A DNA stretch of 64,000 bases from Favolaschia claudopus (taxonomy: Eukaryota > Basidiomycota > Agaricomycetes > Agaricales > Mycenaceae): contig JAWWNJ010000018.1 in assembly GCA_037176885.1 (NCBI GenBank), forward strand, positions 2,046,001 to 2,110,000. Reading direction: 5' to 3'. The notes beneath the pieces were generated by a model. That model was not told the DNA's origin. It did no database searches and was given only the letters and a program-made list of their open reading frames with translations. Below, in pieces: positions 31,531 to 41,747 of the stretch. The translations under genes were made by a program, and so were the position numbers. Position 1 is the first letter of the stretch, and each line of letters opens with the position of its first letter.

Positions 31531-31682
31531 CGTCCGAATCGTCAGAGGTCATAGCGGTGATTCAAGATGAGAGAAAGAAGAGAAGGGCTCAAGAAGAAAG
31601 CACGGTACAGAGAGAGACGCGAATTTCCTTTTCGGGAAGCGCCAAAAAATTTATTTGTGAATCTGATTGTCATTATCTTTTT

Positions 31683-32030
31683 GCTTGCCTTTTATGGAAA
31701 TTTCAATCAATTGCGACCTTTTGCCCAACCGTTGACATATTATATACGATCTATGGTGCTAGATGTGTTGGGTAGGCTTCATTAATATGGATAGCACCTT
31801 TGAACCTGAGAATGGAACCAGCTTTGAGTCAGTAATGGCCCAAACCTGCGAGGCCAAGTATGGGCTGAATCTCACAGAAAGGGCCCAAATAACCTCAGCT
31901 TAGGGTGTCTATTTAGTGGGTAATATAGGTATAGTCCTATGCCCTGCCAATGGCTTAAAGCCTTGGAAATGATAGAGAAAGGTTGAAAATGATGGAAATT
32001 TCCATAAAAGGCGAGCAAAGTGATCTCGCC
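31683..32030. repeat. Short inverted repeat pair
   Basis: GCCTTTTATGGAAATTTC at about 31688-31706 recurs inverted at about 31990-32010, with similar neighbours. The interior is non-coding. It may be a small MITE; no target duplication found. Confidence 0.4.
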
Positions 32031-32575
32031 GCAACTGTAGGTATACATAGATGTGTTTCTTGCGAGCAACTTGCGAGTCTCATATGCTGAGCGCCGAAGT
32101 TCTGAGTGGGAACGTTGAGCTGGTAAAATCATACCGGTACCAATTGCGACTTCAGGTCCTCTTTGACTTGACAGCTGTGGACGACGCTTGAGGTTTCTTT
32201 AACCAAGGCGCAGACTGCTGTTAAGAGGCAAGAGGCTCATGGGCTAAGCCCGTTGCTGGCTCTTGCCCGTTAAGGCAAGCGCCGACATAAACCATTCGCA
32301 CGCTGTCACTGTGGCCCGTAAGCTAAGCCAATTTCTTTTACACAAGTCCGTCTGAGATGCACAGTGTTGTCTCTGACGGTCACAAAAGGTCAGAAAATGT
32401 GACGGGTCAGTTTCGTGACCGGTCAATCAGCCGGTCAATCAAAGGTCAGACCAGTCAGCGGCGGAGTTCCCACGCTGGCCTTCCGTCGTCGCGTCCACCA
32501 CGACGCGGCATTCCTCGTCGCTCTTTACGCGTTGTATACTGTCTGTAACCTCGAAAACCATCGATATAATCTACC

Positions 32576-33567
32576 ATGGGCCACAAGAACCCAATTTGGG
32601 AACTTTTCCACGAAACTGGAGCGATGTATGGCTCGAATAAAAGCAATAAGGCTGCGTGGTGTAAAGCCTGCCTGCGGGAGATGGAAACACAGCTGCGGCA
32701 GGAGGAGATCACTGCGGCTGCGCGTGGTGCTCAAGTGTCGGCACCAAAGACGGATAAGCAATGGGAGGATGCAGGTGCGTTCTCATTTTAAATCCTCGTC
32801 CCTGCATTCAGGCTGAAAATTCAATGCCGATAGCAATTGCTAGGGTTCCGTGTATATGCGGCAAACTGGACCAGATAAAAGCTCATGTGCGATCATGCAA
32901 GGCTTATGCAAAGACCCCCGAACTCCAGGCACAGCGCAACGACGCCTTGACTCGCTCGGAAGCCACTTCCTCGAGTGCTAAACGATCTCGACCCTCTGAC
33001 TCTCAGCCCCAAGCATCCTCATCTCAAAGCGCAGCATTTCCGTTTCCCGCTATCCCTCCGCCATCTCCTCAGCTCCGCTATCCAGATTCTCCCGCTTCAT
33101 TGTCCCCGTTACAGGGCCTACGATCTTTGACGTCTTTCTCACCCTCCCAGTCCTTTTCACAGTCTCCGTGTCTAGCTCCATCCCCTTCTCCTTCCCTCCA
33201 CGACCCTGAAAGTCCCCACCTCAAGCGAAGACGAGTCTCATCGCACTCGGGCGGCGCTCCGTGGTCTGCTGAACAACAGAGCGACTTCTGCGACGACCTA
33301 CTGGACCTGTTCGTCACCTGCGGATGGTCATATAACGCGCTCAGTAATCCTCAATTCAAATACTTCTTTTCGAAATATCTCCCTTCCGCTGTCATACCGG
33401 ACCGCCGCACTCTCTCTGGCCCAGTTCTCAAACGACAAGCCGACAAAGTGATCACCAAAACTCGGGAAAGAATTCAGGGCAAGCTCGCCACTTACACGGA
33501 GGACGGCTGGAAGAGTCATACAAAAAAGCGGTTGGCTTTCTCGCTACCTGATTTAACGCCATTCTAA
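32576..33567 (+). pseudogene. hAT transposase N-terminus (BED finger)
   Basis: Exon 1 from ATG 32576 (MGHKNPIWELFHETGAMYG) has AAWCKACL, the first Cys pair of a BED zinc finger. A 59-nt intron (32775-32833, GT-AG) keeps phase and joins to AIARVPCICGKLDQIKAHVR, whose His and Cys (HVRSC) complete the finger. A long Ser/Pro linker follows, with KRRR near its end, then the domain typical of hAT N-termini: FVTCGWSYNALSNPQFKYFF, then YLPSAVIPDRRTLSG. It stops at 33567 after EDGWKSHTKKRL, where the catalytic core should begin. Product: a DNA-binding, non-catalytic fragment if expressed. Confidence 0.85.
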
Positions 33568-33579
33568 CTTGATTTGAAC

Positions 33580-34302
33580 TAAAAAAAACCCGTTGATCTT
33601 GTTTGGATCCGGAAACAACTTGAGGGCACCTTGCTCACCGGCCACAGCGGCTTCGTCAAGCTCGCCATTCGAATTCTTAGCGTCCTCCCCAACTCCGCTG
33701 GCGCTGAGCGAGCGTTTAGTGTCTTCGGTTTAACTCACACCAAGCACCGTAACAGGCTCGATCCCTCGAAGGTTCACGACGCAACTCTCGTTCGGATGGA
33801 CTTACAGAGGGCACACATCGCTGCCGGCCTTGTTGCCCCTCGCAAATCTCGTCGCTTTAGCATTGCGGACGACGAGGGTGAGGAGGAGGCTCGCATCGCG
33901 ACATCAACGGCGGACATCACTTCCGACTTTAATGCGATGGCCGAGAACCTCATTCGTCTCGCATCGGAAGAGCCGCCAGACGACGAAGAAGCCCCCCCTC
34001 CAACCCCGACTTCAGCTCCAGCTCCAGCTCCACCCGCTCCTACCATTCCATCTGCCGCATCCGTCGCGAACCCACGGCGCGCAACTATTCCAGCATATAA
34101 GAAAATGAAACTGGCTGACCTTTTCAACTACCCATCCGCCGACCAGCCCGCTAATGATTTTGAATTTTATTGGCAGATTGGCATCGATGCAGTTGACGAG
34201 GAGGAGGAAGAGCTTGGACGTGAAGATGAGGGTTCCGCAGCGTCAACAGCGACAGATCAGCCGGTGACGGATACTTTAGGTCTTGTGCCGATGTCGACAT
34301 AG
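33580..34302 (+). pseudogene. hAT transposase C-terminal dimerisation domain
   Basis: Open from just after an A8 run to TAG at 34302: VDLVWIRKQLEGTLLTGH, then the hAT dimerisation signature LSVLPNSAGAERAFSVFG and THTKHRNRLDPSKVHDATLV. An acidic and Ala/Pro-rich tail follows (PAPAPPAPTIPSAASVA, DEEEEELGREDEG). It has no start codon of its own near the junction. The deletion joins the segment after KRLAFSLPDLTPF to this block around 33568-33590. Confidence 0.85.
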
Positions 34303-34499
34303 CCGTGAAAACATTATATTGCATGTAAAAGTACCCTACAATGTCTATAAACGCTTCAAAATGGATAAAATAGCAAAGTGGTCCGTAATAGGCAGTAGGG
34401 GTCAGACGGGTCAGTGATCGACCCGTCAGAAAGGTCAGATCTCTGACCAAATTCTGATCGACCCTGTCAGACGGGGTCAGTGACAACACTGGAGATGCA

Positions 34500-36714
34500 G
34501 ATGCAAGAAATTCAAAGAAAAAAATTGCCATGCATTCAACGCTGTCCTCAATGAGATTTGCACCAGTGCAGCAACTCAAGCAACAAGTACAAGTTAGTTT
34601 GAACTGGCCTCTCGTGCAGCGACTTCGGCGGCGAGCGGATGGGCAGAGAGTGGCGCTCAGTGTGCGGAGGAGGTGGGCGAGGGATGTGGCAGCTTTTGCG
34701 AGAGGGCAGACCACAAGAAGCCTGACAGCAAGAATATAGACAAAACAAGCAGACAAGCATACTTGAATTGATTTATGCGTAGTTACACGTTGTGTTAGCG
34801 AAAAAAATGTACTTTGATTTACTGTGTGAACACAGACAACTGCACTGAGTGAGTAAGGAGTAACACCGAAGGAATGGCAGCGTACCATTGAAGTGGAGTG
34901 TGTGCGCATGCGACGAGTGCTGCACCGGCGTGTACAGAAGAGTTGACGACCGCAAGCAGTTCCAGCTGCACCGTCTGAGCCCTTAACTGCACACAGCCTT
35001 CCCTCCCTCATTGCCCCTCCTCCCGCTCCTTCACATTGCCTGCGCGTCTCCATCCCACCACCACCTCATCCTACGTGTTGCCTTCATCGTCTCAGACGCT
35101 TCCTGCTCGTTCTTCTCCTCTTATATCCCGTCCTTCTTCCACCCCTCCTCCTCGGCATGGTCGGCTTCGCCCTCGTCCCCGCGGTCACGTTTGGTTCCTC
35201 GACGAACTCATTCCATCCCTCCTCACCTACCACTACTTCGGCATGTACCTCGTCTCGCCAGATTTGCCCATCCTTTCCCTCACCCCCGCCCGTTAGTCCA
35301 TATCCACGCCGCCTTCGCCTACTGTGTCTCCCTGTATTGAAGCAACGGTCACGGTCACGATGACCTCCGTTGCGTTGCAAAATTTTCCCAAAGTCACGGT
35401 CACGGCGCTCTGCGTTGCCTTTCCACCAGCGTGACAATTTGAAAAGATCGAAACAATTCCACGGCCTCTCAGGACTGATTCTGGGCCAAGATTCTGACTT
35501 TTTGACTTGTAAAAAGCAGCAAATTTGCTCAGCACCTCTGAAAAGCACCTTAAATTAAGTGGAATTGTTGCACTTTGAGGGAACGGTCACTGTCATAATG
35601 CTCGCCGTTGCCCTTGTACAGAAATGTCACGGTCAGTTCTGCGTTGCTTCAATCCACAGAGAGACACAGTATCTCCCCAAAACAACAAAGGAAAAACAGA
35701 AATACAAAACCCACCTGAGTAACATCTCCAAACGGAATTAGGGGAGTTTCAATTTGTGTGATGTCTTTTTAGTCTGTGAAAGGCGTGATTGTCGAGTTGG
35801 CGGGGTAAATAAGGGAGAGGATAAGAGGAGGTAGGCGCATGCGGAGGGACGAGGAAAGAGGGGAGAGGACGGAGAGGGAGGGAAGGATGAGAGGAGGACG
35901 AGGGCAAGGGTTCGCCGGCATTCTAAAAAAAGATATAGGGCCGATTTTCTTTTTTCCAGCTCGGCGACTGGACTAACATACTACGTAAGCGTTCCCATGC
36001 ACCATATACGGTGATATCCTCTCACGCTTTAGTTACCGGTGCACTGCTGAACTTTCAACGGACCAACTGGACGTTCAAATCAACTTCAAATCATCTATGG
36101 GATGGTTTTAGCATCCATTAAGTCCTTTCTACTCAGGGAGGAACCTGCCGGACAACACTTCAAATCCAGAGGCAGAGCCAAACATGAACACATTGTTACC
36201 AAAACTGTGTCCGGGACTGATATTTCAAGCAAGGACTCATTTCATCACTTCATACCATAACTAGGCGCTTCTAAGCACTTCCGGGATTGCGTTCTGACCC
36301 ACAAACTAGGGGGTCAAAGTTTTTTTTTTCCGGCCTGGCGGCCGGACTAACTAACCGGCCCTAGGTCGCCGGTTTAAACACCGGCGCACCCTTGGACGAG
36401 GGAGGGGGGTAGATGTGAACGCGAAGAGGACGGCGTTGTCGCGTCGAAGGGGTCCCGGCGTCATTGAGTAAGTCCGTAGCGCGGAGGGTGCATGGAGTGG
36501 CGTGGACGTTGTGCGTGTCGAGTGGCCGGGATGACGGGTTGCTGCCAGAGGGTGTGTGCACGAGAATCTGTGGGTGCAACGCCGAGATGCTCCAACGCGC
36601 TGGTAAAGCCATCGCGCGACGATCAAACAAGGGCGAGGAGACAGGGAGCGGCGTGTGTGTAGTTCAAAGCAGAAAATCAAGGGAATCAGCGGAAAATACG
36701 AGGAAAAGATTTAA
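34500..36714. other. No supported gene; short inverted-repeat element and dispersed repeats
   Basis: 35336-35655 starts ATTGAAGCAACGGTCACGG and ends with inverted ATTGAAGCAACGC, with several ACGGTCACGG; it is a possible 320-bp MITE without a clear target duplication. 35915-36015 is the inverted copy of the repeat at 21636. A 300-codon minus frame crossing 34491 is an artefact because it runs through the hAT end. GC-rich 36360-36660 has only competing frames. Confidence 0.5.
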
Positions 36715-37305
36715 GACACGCACCTAATTTGCTACGCCTACCTCGGCGTTGTATCTCCGGATTCCTCCACAAAAACGGGAGTTGCAAACGACTTGCTTGA
36801 TGTTGCGAATGGGTTGCAGAACTTTGGAGGCCAGACGAGCAGGGAGGAGGAGGTCAAAGGAGGAAGAAGCACAACACATCCAAGTGACGCTGACCCGAGA
36901 GATGCCGAAGCGATGATCAGTGCTTCTTGAAATTGATTGGCTGGGGCTTATGTCGTTTCGGGCAGTCAGCCCCTTCGAGATAGTCTTGATTTCTCGGATC
37001 GGCCTGCCAACAGAATAACTTGATATCTTTTCGCGTCGATTTTCCAGAGCTGCTGAGAGGCAAGATTTGGCACGGAAAATCAACGGAACAGGCTTCAGAT
37101 ATATACAATAGTCTCCCTCTTTCCCCCCTTTTCTCCCCCCTCTCTCAACTTGATAAACTTGATATTTTTTCTGTCGACAACAGACATAAGCCATGAGCCT
37201 GTTAAGAACAGCATTGAACGGCATATTTCTGCCGCTGATACTCTACACGATCCAGAGCACATTGAATTGGCCCAGGATCTACTTTTAATCGCACCACGAG
37301 TATAA
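36715..37305 (+). CDS. Unrecognised gene candidate, probably multi-exon
   Basis: Two segments look coding. 36715-36930 reads YLGVVSPDSSTKTGVANDLL, DVANGLQNFGGQ, then REEEVKGGRS and DPRDAEAMISAS before TGA. 37192-37305 reads HEPVKNSIERHISAADTLHD and PEHIELAQDLLLIAPRV before TAA, preceded by a pyrimidine-rich tract and CAG as at an acceptor. A middle exon after TTTTCCAG at about 37047 would link them in phase, but its donors are weak. I recognise no domain. It may be the 3' part of a host gene or a relic. Confidence 0.35.
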
Positions 37306-37564
37306 ACACCTAGGATAATAGTTATATTCAACAAAAACATGATGCCATATTTTTGGAAGCTTAAATGCGAAGTTGAAGGGGGGAAAGGAGTAGATTACTT
37401 TGCCCATCAATAAAATTCAAACCAATTGACAGGGCCGAGAAGTACCAGCTTCCTACGGCAACGACCACCACAAATTAAAAAAATCGTTGCTATCGTAGGC
37501 AGGCTGGTTACGAGCCTAGCTTTAATCTGCATGACGGAATTTAGTACAGGCCGGAAACTACCTC

Positions 37565-37885
37565 CACCACATGATTTTCAAAGGTTCAAGTGTCTCAGTG
37601 CATAGCCAGGTATCGAAATAACAACATAGGGTCATGAAAACACTCTTTTCATGGGCAACAGACTGGGAACGTAGAGCTTTCATCCAGAAAAGCCAATCTG
37701 TAAATTCCCAGAATGAACCGACTCGTACGATGCATTCAAGAGTCCATTTTCTTCAGACACTGTTGCAATTGGGTACATATCATTCCAATAAACATTGCTA
37801 TGTGCTTAAAACCGAGAAAATACACCACGATTCGGCCGAAAATGGCAAAGTATCGGACACTTTTTTGCGACACCGAGTAGTTTTT
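37565..37885 (-). repeat. Dispersed repeat, copy 2 (inverted relative to 27545-27850)
   Basis: The reverse complement matches the copy at 27545 over about 300 bp, including AGTGCATAGCCAGG, CATTCAAGAGTCCAT and ACACTTTTTTGCGACACCG. Non-coding. Confidence 0.65.
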
Positions 37886-39410
37886 CTGAATAACATCCTG
37901 CAGAAGTTACCTGAAGCTCCAGCTATTTTTCTACATACAACCAACATGAATATCTAAAATTTGGTCGAGGGGATTTGCCCCAATGTCCTTTGAAATTGTT
38001 ATTGCCGAGCGAATTGTTTTGTTGACGCCCGAAATGGAAATGTTTGATGGCACCACGTGACGTTCGTCGAGGTGGATGGGGGGCTACCTTAAGTACAAGT
38101 ATCTACAAACCCGGCTCCAAAGCGAACTAGGCCGCGGCTGCCGCTTAAACTTAAGTAGATTTTGTAACACACACTAGTACTGTGACATTCTGTGACACCG
38201 TCAAAGAAAATATTGAGAAAATAGTCGATTCGAATGCGAGACAATGTACACATTACTTTTTGCGATCTCATGCCCCCTGTACGGTTATTTACTTGCCATT
38301 GAGCAGCTTTTCTCGCTGGACATGGCCTCGAAAACTTCGGAGGGCCCGACTCGGAGCAAGTTCAATGCTCTGCGCAGTGCCAGGAACAGGAGAGGGAAGA
38401 AGGTATGAGGATCAAATGATGGGGGAGTAGTCCTTGTGGCGAAATGCCCACAATATTAATGATTCCCTTGGGCGGTAAGTTCCTGACCACAGCAATATCC
38501 GTGCCAAATCCATGCGGTGTTCTTCCCGCAGTCATGTCCCTATGGCGAGGTTCCCGCACGGGGATTCCTACGTCGATATCATCTCACAAAGATTCCTTTA
38601 GTATCGATACCGTAGGAAACTCCGTCCTGGTGTATGCTTCATCAAGTTGATGTACTGTAGAGTTTCATTCAATTCGGATGCCACGGGTCACAGGGGTAAA
38701 AATTTCCGAATTATTTCGAATGTCGAGCCTTTCCGAACCTCGAAAACAAGTCACAAAAATCGTCGAAAACCCCTCCAAAATTCAAATTTTCCTCCTGCGC
38801 GTCCACTGGCTGTATTTCTATCCGTTCCGCTCAGACGGAATCAGAAAATGCGTATTTGCAACCAGTTTGTATGGGTGACCGCTGGGTAAATCGATCGTAT
38901 AGGAAGTGTACTACCATACATCACTGCATAGGAACCAGGTAAAATGTAATGTGGTCCTTTCGTGCTATTTTTCTATGCTCATTTATCTATGCTTGAAGGT
39001 GAGAATTTGGTATGCTGAGTTGCCGCTCTCATTGAACCACGAGAAAATTCCGGTAACCTTAGATCTCTCAAAGACATTTTTTAACTCCTCACTGACCCAA
39101 AATTTTGGTATCTGTGCTCCAGCAGGGCCAAACATTGCCAATTTGGTACAATTTGGAAGGTTAATGTATTGACTCAAAACGAAATATCATATGCCATCCC
39201 CATAGTATGAAAGTCGTAGAAAACATGATATAGAGGAAGCAAAGAGGAAGCCTACAGTCGTAAACTAGGAAGCGCAACAATTAGCATTCTCGGCAAATTA
39301 TTCCAAGAAATTGTGCTATATACCCAGAATTTTTGTGATAGAGCACTAGCCCTGTATCTGTTCTATGGATTCCGCAAAAAGTTTGCGATGAATGAAGCTG
39401 TTTTGAGTGA
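37886..39410. other. No supported gene
   Basis: Frames of 60-90 codons on both strands lack motifs. At about 39258-39284 a 27-bp sequence (ACAGTCGTAAACTAGGAAGC) recurs inverted near 45825-45850. Confidence 0.4.
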
Positions 39411-39418
39411 GATCGAGG

Positions 39419-40011
39419 TAGTGTTGCCGCGGCTCGGCTCGGCTCCGGCTAGCCGACTGAGCTGACCTATTTTAAGCTGAGCTGAGCCAGCCGTTACTAG
39501 GGCGGCTCCACGTGGCTCGGCTCAGGCTCAAGCCGGCTTGAGCCCGGCTAAGCCGCAGCTCGACCACAATTTTGCTCAGCCTGCGCACCCGTTGCCCAAG
39601 GGGTACAAATACTGTTTAAATACACATTTGCAGTCCCCCAATGCCCTTCACCTTCATATTTCACGTCTGCGCTGTCATTAGTGTTTTCGTCACCATGAGA
39701 AAATGTATTTAAAAATAAATTTAATAAAGATTTAGCGAGCAACGTGGTGTCGACAGCGTCAAGAGAGCCTGTGAGTATTCTTAAAAGACTAGAAAGGGTG
39801 TCTGTATGCTATTCCTATGTTGTGCGGTCGATATACAGTGCTGAAATTGCACCTTTGTGAAAAGCTTGCTGAGCCGTTGCGGAGCCGTGGATGAGCCGCA
39901 AGCCACGTAAGCCAGCCGTCAAAAATAGCACGGCTCGGCTTTTTGCGGTGATGGCTCTGGAGCCATCAAAAGCCGAGCCGAGCTAGCCGAAGCCGAGCCG
40001 CGGCAACACTA
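39419..40011. mobile_element. hAT MITE with GGCTCGGCT arrays and perfect 8-bp target duplication
   Basis: The left end is TAGTGTTGCCGCGGCTCGGC and the right end, inward, TAGTGTTGCCGCGGCTCGGC as well. GATCGAGG flanks both sides (39411-39418, 40012-40019). About 130 bp at each end is filled with GGCTC, GGCTCGG, AGCCG and their complements. The 593-bp element has no transposase; the middle is AT-rich and non-coding. A textbook non-autonomous hAT. Confidence 0.92.
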
Positions 40012-40019
40012 GATCGAGG

Positions 40020-40960
40020 TCCAAAGTTCGGCATCACTGAATTTGGCCGATTAACGTAGAAGCGCAACACAGACAAACAAAGCCTGAAGCCTTCCCTGCA
40101 AATCAGGACCGCACAATATAGGTGAATTGGGGTGCTGAAAATATGATACAATGAATTTGACCTGCTGGGGAGCACCCAAAAATATGTGGATCGAACGGCA
40201 AAATTCCCGGTTCAGCCTTACAGGTCAAAATTCCGCGAAAGATCGGCTCGTTTGAGTTCATTAGAAACCGAATCGGTCCAAATTTTTCAAGGGATGCCGA
40301 TTAACTTTCAAAGACTACTTGAGCACAAGTAGGCCCATGGAAATCTCCAAAAAAGAGCGGGGAACATCAAATTTCCTTCCAGATTTGGCAATTTCTGAGC
40401 AATCGCGGCCATACAAGCTAAACGGTGGATTTCCATGTTCCGAAAACCGTTCCATCGAATTCAGCGACCTTCAAAACGGTAGGAAGTGCCGGATTTCTTC
40501 CTGGAGAATGGTTATCAGGCGGCCCTGGGGTATATACAAGAAACGAAAACGAAAACCACTATATATAGAACAGCCGATGGACGGCCGATGATGACGTTCG
40601 GCACTCAGCTCAGAAACGAAAATGAAGTGTCGGCACGGAACAAGGGAAGCGGCGGGCATTAAAATTGCCATCACGCCAAGCTTGTCACGGTCACCATTCT
40701 TTTGCTGCAATTCTCCTGCTTGACGCTATCGCGACTTTGCGTCCGTCGAATGGATCAATCTGCAAGCTGATACTGGCTGCTTTCTGCTCTAGTAACCTTA
40801 TGCTCCATTGCTGGATCCACAACTTGGCAATACTGGCTGTAGCGCAACAATAAATAATCCCGATTCCCCAACTTTTGAAATTTGGAAAATAAGCGCGGCA
40901 AGCAGCAAAGGTTTCAGCCAGGTGGCATTACGGATAATCCTCAACGGAGTAACTCGACCC
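40020..40960. other. No supported gene; dispersed repeat at 40590-40720
   Basis: 40590-40720 (CAGAAACGAAAATGAAGT, TCGGCACGGAACAAGG, CATCACGCCAAG, GTCACGGTCA) is repeated in the same orientation at about 46480-46555. No coding motif. Confidence 0.4.
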
Positions 40961-40971
40961 TGAGCTCGAAA

Positions 40972-41087
40972 ATGTGTATATAAGCCAGCCAAAATGAACC
41001 CACTTTCACCCCAATCTGAATCACTCAGAGTTCACTCTCTCTCTCATCTCTGCTCTGGAATCTTCGATTCGAAAGTCTTTCCAGTCA
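40972..41087 (+). promoter_or_regulatory. Putative TATA box and CT-rich start region
   Basis: TGTATATAAGCC at about 40975 is followed 35-70 nt later by TTCACTCTCTCTCTCATCTC, a usual transcription-start context in fungi, and by ATG at 41089 (MAGYTSPKRLPES). It could drive the gene at 41748-44799, but the exons in between are unresolved. Confidence 0.35.
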
Positions 41088-41747
41088 TGGCAGGCTATAC
41101 TTCGCCGAAGAGGCTTCCAGAATCATCGAAAACACGCCCCGGCGAAAGAAACATTCTCTTGTTCCGCTTTTTCTTCAATCTCTCCTTGGGTTTTCTCTTA
41201 GGCTCTATCTCTGCTCTCGTCCTACCGGCTACTCATGCGGATGCATACACTTTCACTTATTGCTTAACCTACTTCTCTGCTCTCTATAATCTTGTTATAA
41301 GCTGCCTTGGCAAGTTCTGGCTCGTCTCTTCGTGATCAGCTAACAAATTCATCTTATGCAGGACAATTCTTGATCCCGGCAAATATCAACATGTGCTCGG
41401 TATTCAACTTACAACGGCTTGTGTATCAACGATCCCATGTTTCGCACATGAGGATTGACCGACTTCGGCGACAACCGGGATATTGCGAGCCACTGAAAGA
41501 GTTTGACCCTTCTTTCTACTCTTTCTGCTCCTCCTAACCAAGTCTGTAGGTGTCCGTGGCTCTCTGTGTCATTTTTCCGACTCCCAACATGGAGCCTTGG
41601 CGGCTTGCCTTTGCTTTCAATACTCGCAACCATCTTCGTTGGTTTGAGCAGCTATATTTGGTATAGAAGGTCATCGGCACAAAATTGCGGTCAGTTTTGT
41701 TTTCTCGAAATCTTCGGGCCGAAGATTCAGATAATCTTGTTTTCTAG

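Larger units (their letters stand above)
28715..31673. mobile_element. Tc1/mariner element with two convergent genes between long TIRs
   Basis: Both ends read inward ATGACAATC, then (after a 5-bp insertion on the right) ACAAATAAATTTTTTGGCGC and TTCCCGAAAAGGAAATTCGC, giving TIRs of about 50 bp. TA lies outside each (28713-28714, 31674-31675). Between them are a Tc1-like transposase gene on plus, starting 72 bp inside the left end, and a second unrelated multi-exon gene on minus, starting about 140 bp inside the right end. Both are damaged. 2,959 bp is long for a Tc1 element because of the second gene. Confidence 0.75.
32362..34491. mobile_element. hAT transposon with perfect 8-bp target duplication and internal deletion
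   Basis: The left end is CAGTGTTGTCTCTGACGGTC and the right end, inward, CAGTGTTGTCACTGACCCC. GAGATGCA flanks both sides (32354-32361 and 34492-34499). The first and last 120 bp are packed with GGTCA or TGACC, the expected subterminal transposase-binding array. Inside are the N-terminal and C-terminal parts of a hAT transposase, but the RNase H-like catalytic core is missing. The element is 2,130 bp, versus the usual 3-4 kb for an autonomous hAT. Confidence 0.92.

Noticed and set aside
34151..35053. 300-codon minus frame
   Set aside because: It runs across the right end and target duplication of the hAT element at 34491, and its product is compositionally odd. An artefact.
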